From Fimbriimonadaceae bacterium (lineage in GTDB: Bacteria; Armatimonadota; Fimbriimonadia; Fimbriimonadales; Fimbriimonadaceae), in contig JAIBBE010000065.1 in assembly GCA_019694835.1 (NCBI GenBank), positions 1-64,000 of the forward strand: 64,000 nt of DNA. Direction: 5' to 3'. The first letter of the stretch is position 1. Every line of letters begins with the position of its first letter. Of the stretch, positions 63,579-64,000 are shown one piece after another. Under the pieces are notes generated by a model, which was not told where the DNA came from, made no database searches, and saw only the letters and a program-made list of their open reading frames with translations. Position numbers and translations under genes: made by a program.

Positions 63579-64000
63579 TGATGCGCGTTCTACTCGCATT
63601 TTTTGGGTTGTTGGCGTTGGAGGGATGTACGACGGTGAGGGCGGCGTCGCCTGAGCGATCGGCACCCCCTGTCGTGGCGCGCCCGGAGTCCAGTGGCCCC
63701 AAATCCCTCACGCTGGTCGCGGGCGGAATGGAGCGGCGGTGCGATGTCTACGAGGCCGAAGGCACGGAAAAGCGCCCCCTCGTGATCCTCATTCACTGCA
63801 GCACCGACACTGCTGAGACTGCGGTCCAGAAGACGGGATTCGAGGACCTCGCCGAGCGCCACGGCTTCATGCTCGCGGTGCCCGAAGTGGCCGCGCCGGG
63901 CAAAGGCTGGACCTCGCATCCGTCCATCTTCGGCAAGCATCCGCCCGCCGATGACATTGGCTTCTTCCGGTATCTGATCTCCAAACTCAAAGCCGAATAC
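63579..64000 (+). CDS. lipoprotein, PHB depolymerase/feruloyl-esterase-like alpha/beta hydrolase, N-terminal part
   Basis: The visible 140 residues start MMRVLLAFFGLLALEGCTTV, a short lipoprotein-like signal with Cys17 (the lipobox Glu at -2 is atypical). A linker and then 'LTLVAGGMERRCDVYEAEG', 'RPLVILIHCSTDTAETAVQKTGFEDLAERHGFMLAVPEV' and 'PPADDIGFFRYLISKL' follow, matching the opening of LpqC/poly(3-hydroxybutyrate) depolymerase-type esterases. The nucleophile lies beyond the right edge. Extracytoplasmic ester hydrolysis is inferred. Confidence 0.75.

Overview
The window is about 64 kb of gene-dense, GC-rich chromosomal DNA with housekeeping genes on both strands. There is no sign of prophage, plasmid, CRISPR or rRNA/tRNA genes. 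Protein make-up suggests a member of the Armatimonadota (Fimbriimonas-like): a PilB-PilT-PilC type IV pilus cluster, an 'H-X9-DG'-like prepilin relative, a dockerin-ended IPT/TIG surface protein, a DUF374 acyltransferase and many intergenic palindromic repeats. This taxon is an inference from gene content, not a demonstrated placement.

Layout. 0-7.4 kb: end of a GH15-type enzyme gene, a cytochrome c/PQQ-type sugar dehydrogenase, a frameshifted TIG-repeat secreted protein, a 12-copy array of 21-bp palindromes and an M32 carboxypeptidase. 7.4-11.9 kb: translation/transcription block infA-rpmJ-rpsM-rpsK-rpoA-rplQ-truA-rplM-rpsI, without rpsD. 12-24.9 kb: SulP transporter, GGDEF protein, clostripain-type lipoprotein, ALDH16-like two-domain dehydrogenase, sulfatase, FMN reductase, zinc-ribbon protein and a double chagasin-like inhibitor. 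25-33 kb (minus strand): sbcC-sbcD and pilB-pilT-pilC. 33-47 kb: mixed genes including mutS2, nrnA-truB, a VapBC-type toxin pair, an M14 peptidase, ccmC with an overlapping ccmD-like small gene, and DinB. 47-52.5 kb: tightly overlapping run aroK-aroB-small membrane protein-PASTA pseudokinase-rpe-small membrane protein-ribD. 53-64 kb: PepSY protein, LCP protein, pilin-like protein, mtnA, a repeat-invaded rhodanese/methyltransferase, a pair of paralogous membrane proteins, yebC, rhomboid, DUF374, a double MshEN-like protein and the start of an esterase.

The most unusual signal is a dispersed palindromic repeat family (core CCCCTCTCCT...AGGAGAGGGG) that fills several intergenic gaps and has also entered a coding sequence. 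Three tandem 201-bp units plus one reverse-oriented single unit lie in frame inside a rhodanese-methyltransferase gene (56380-57846). A different G-rich intergenic-type tract lies in frame inside pilB. Other points: a PASTA 'kinase' lacking most catalytic residues between aroB and rpe, a set of promoters whose TANNNT -10 box sits 5-10 nt before the start codon (predicted leaderless mRNAs), and a structured leader ending in a strong terminator at 44.88-45.11 kb.
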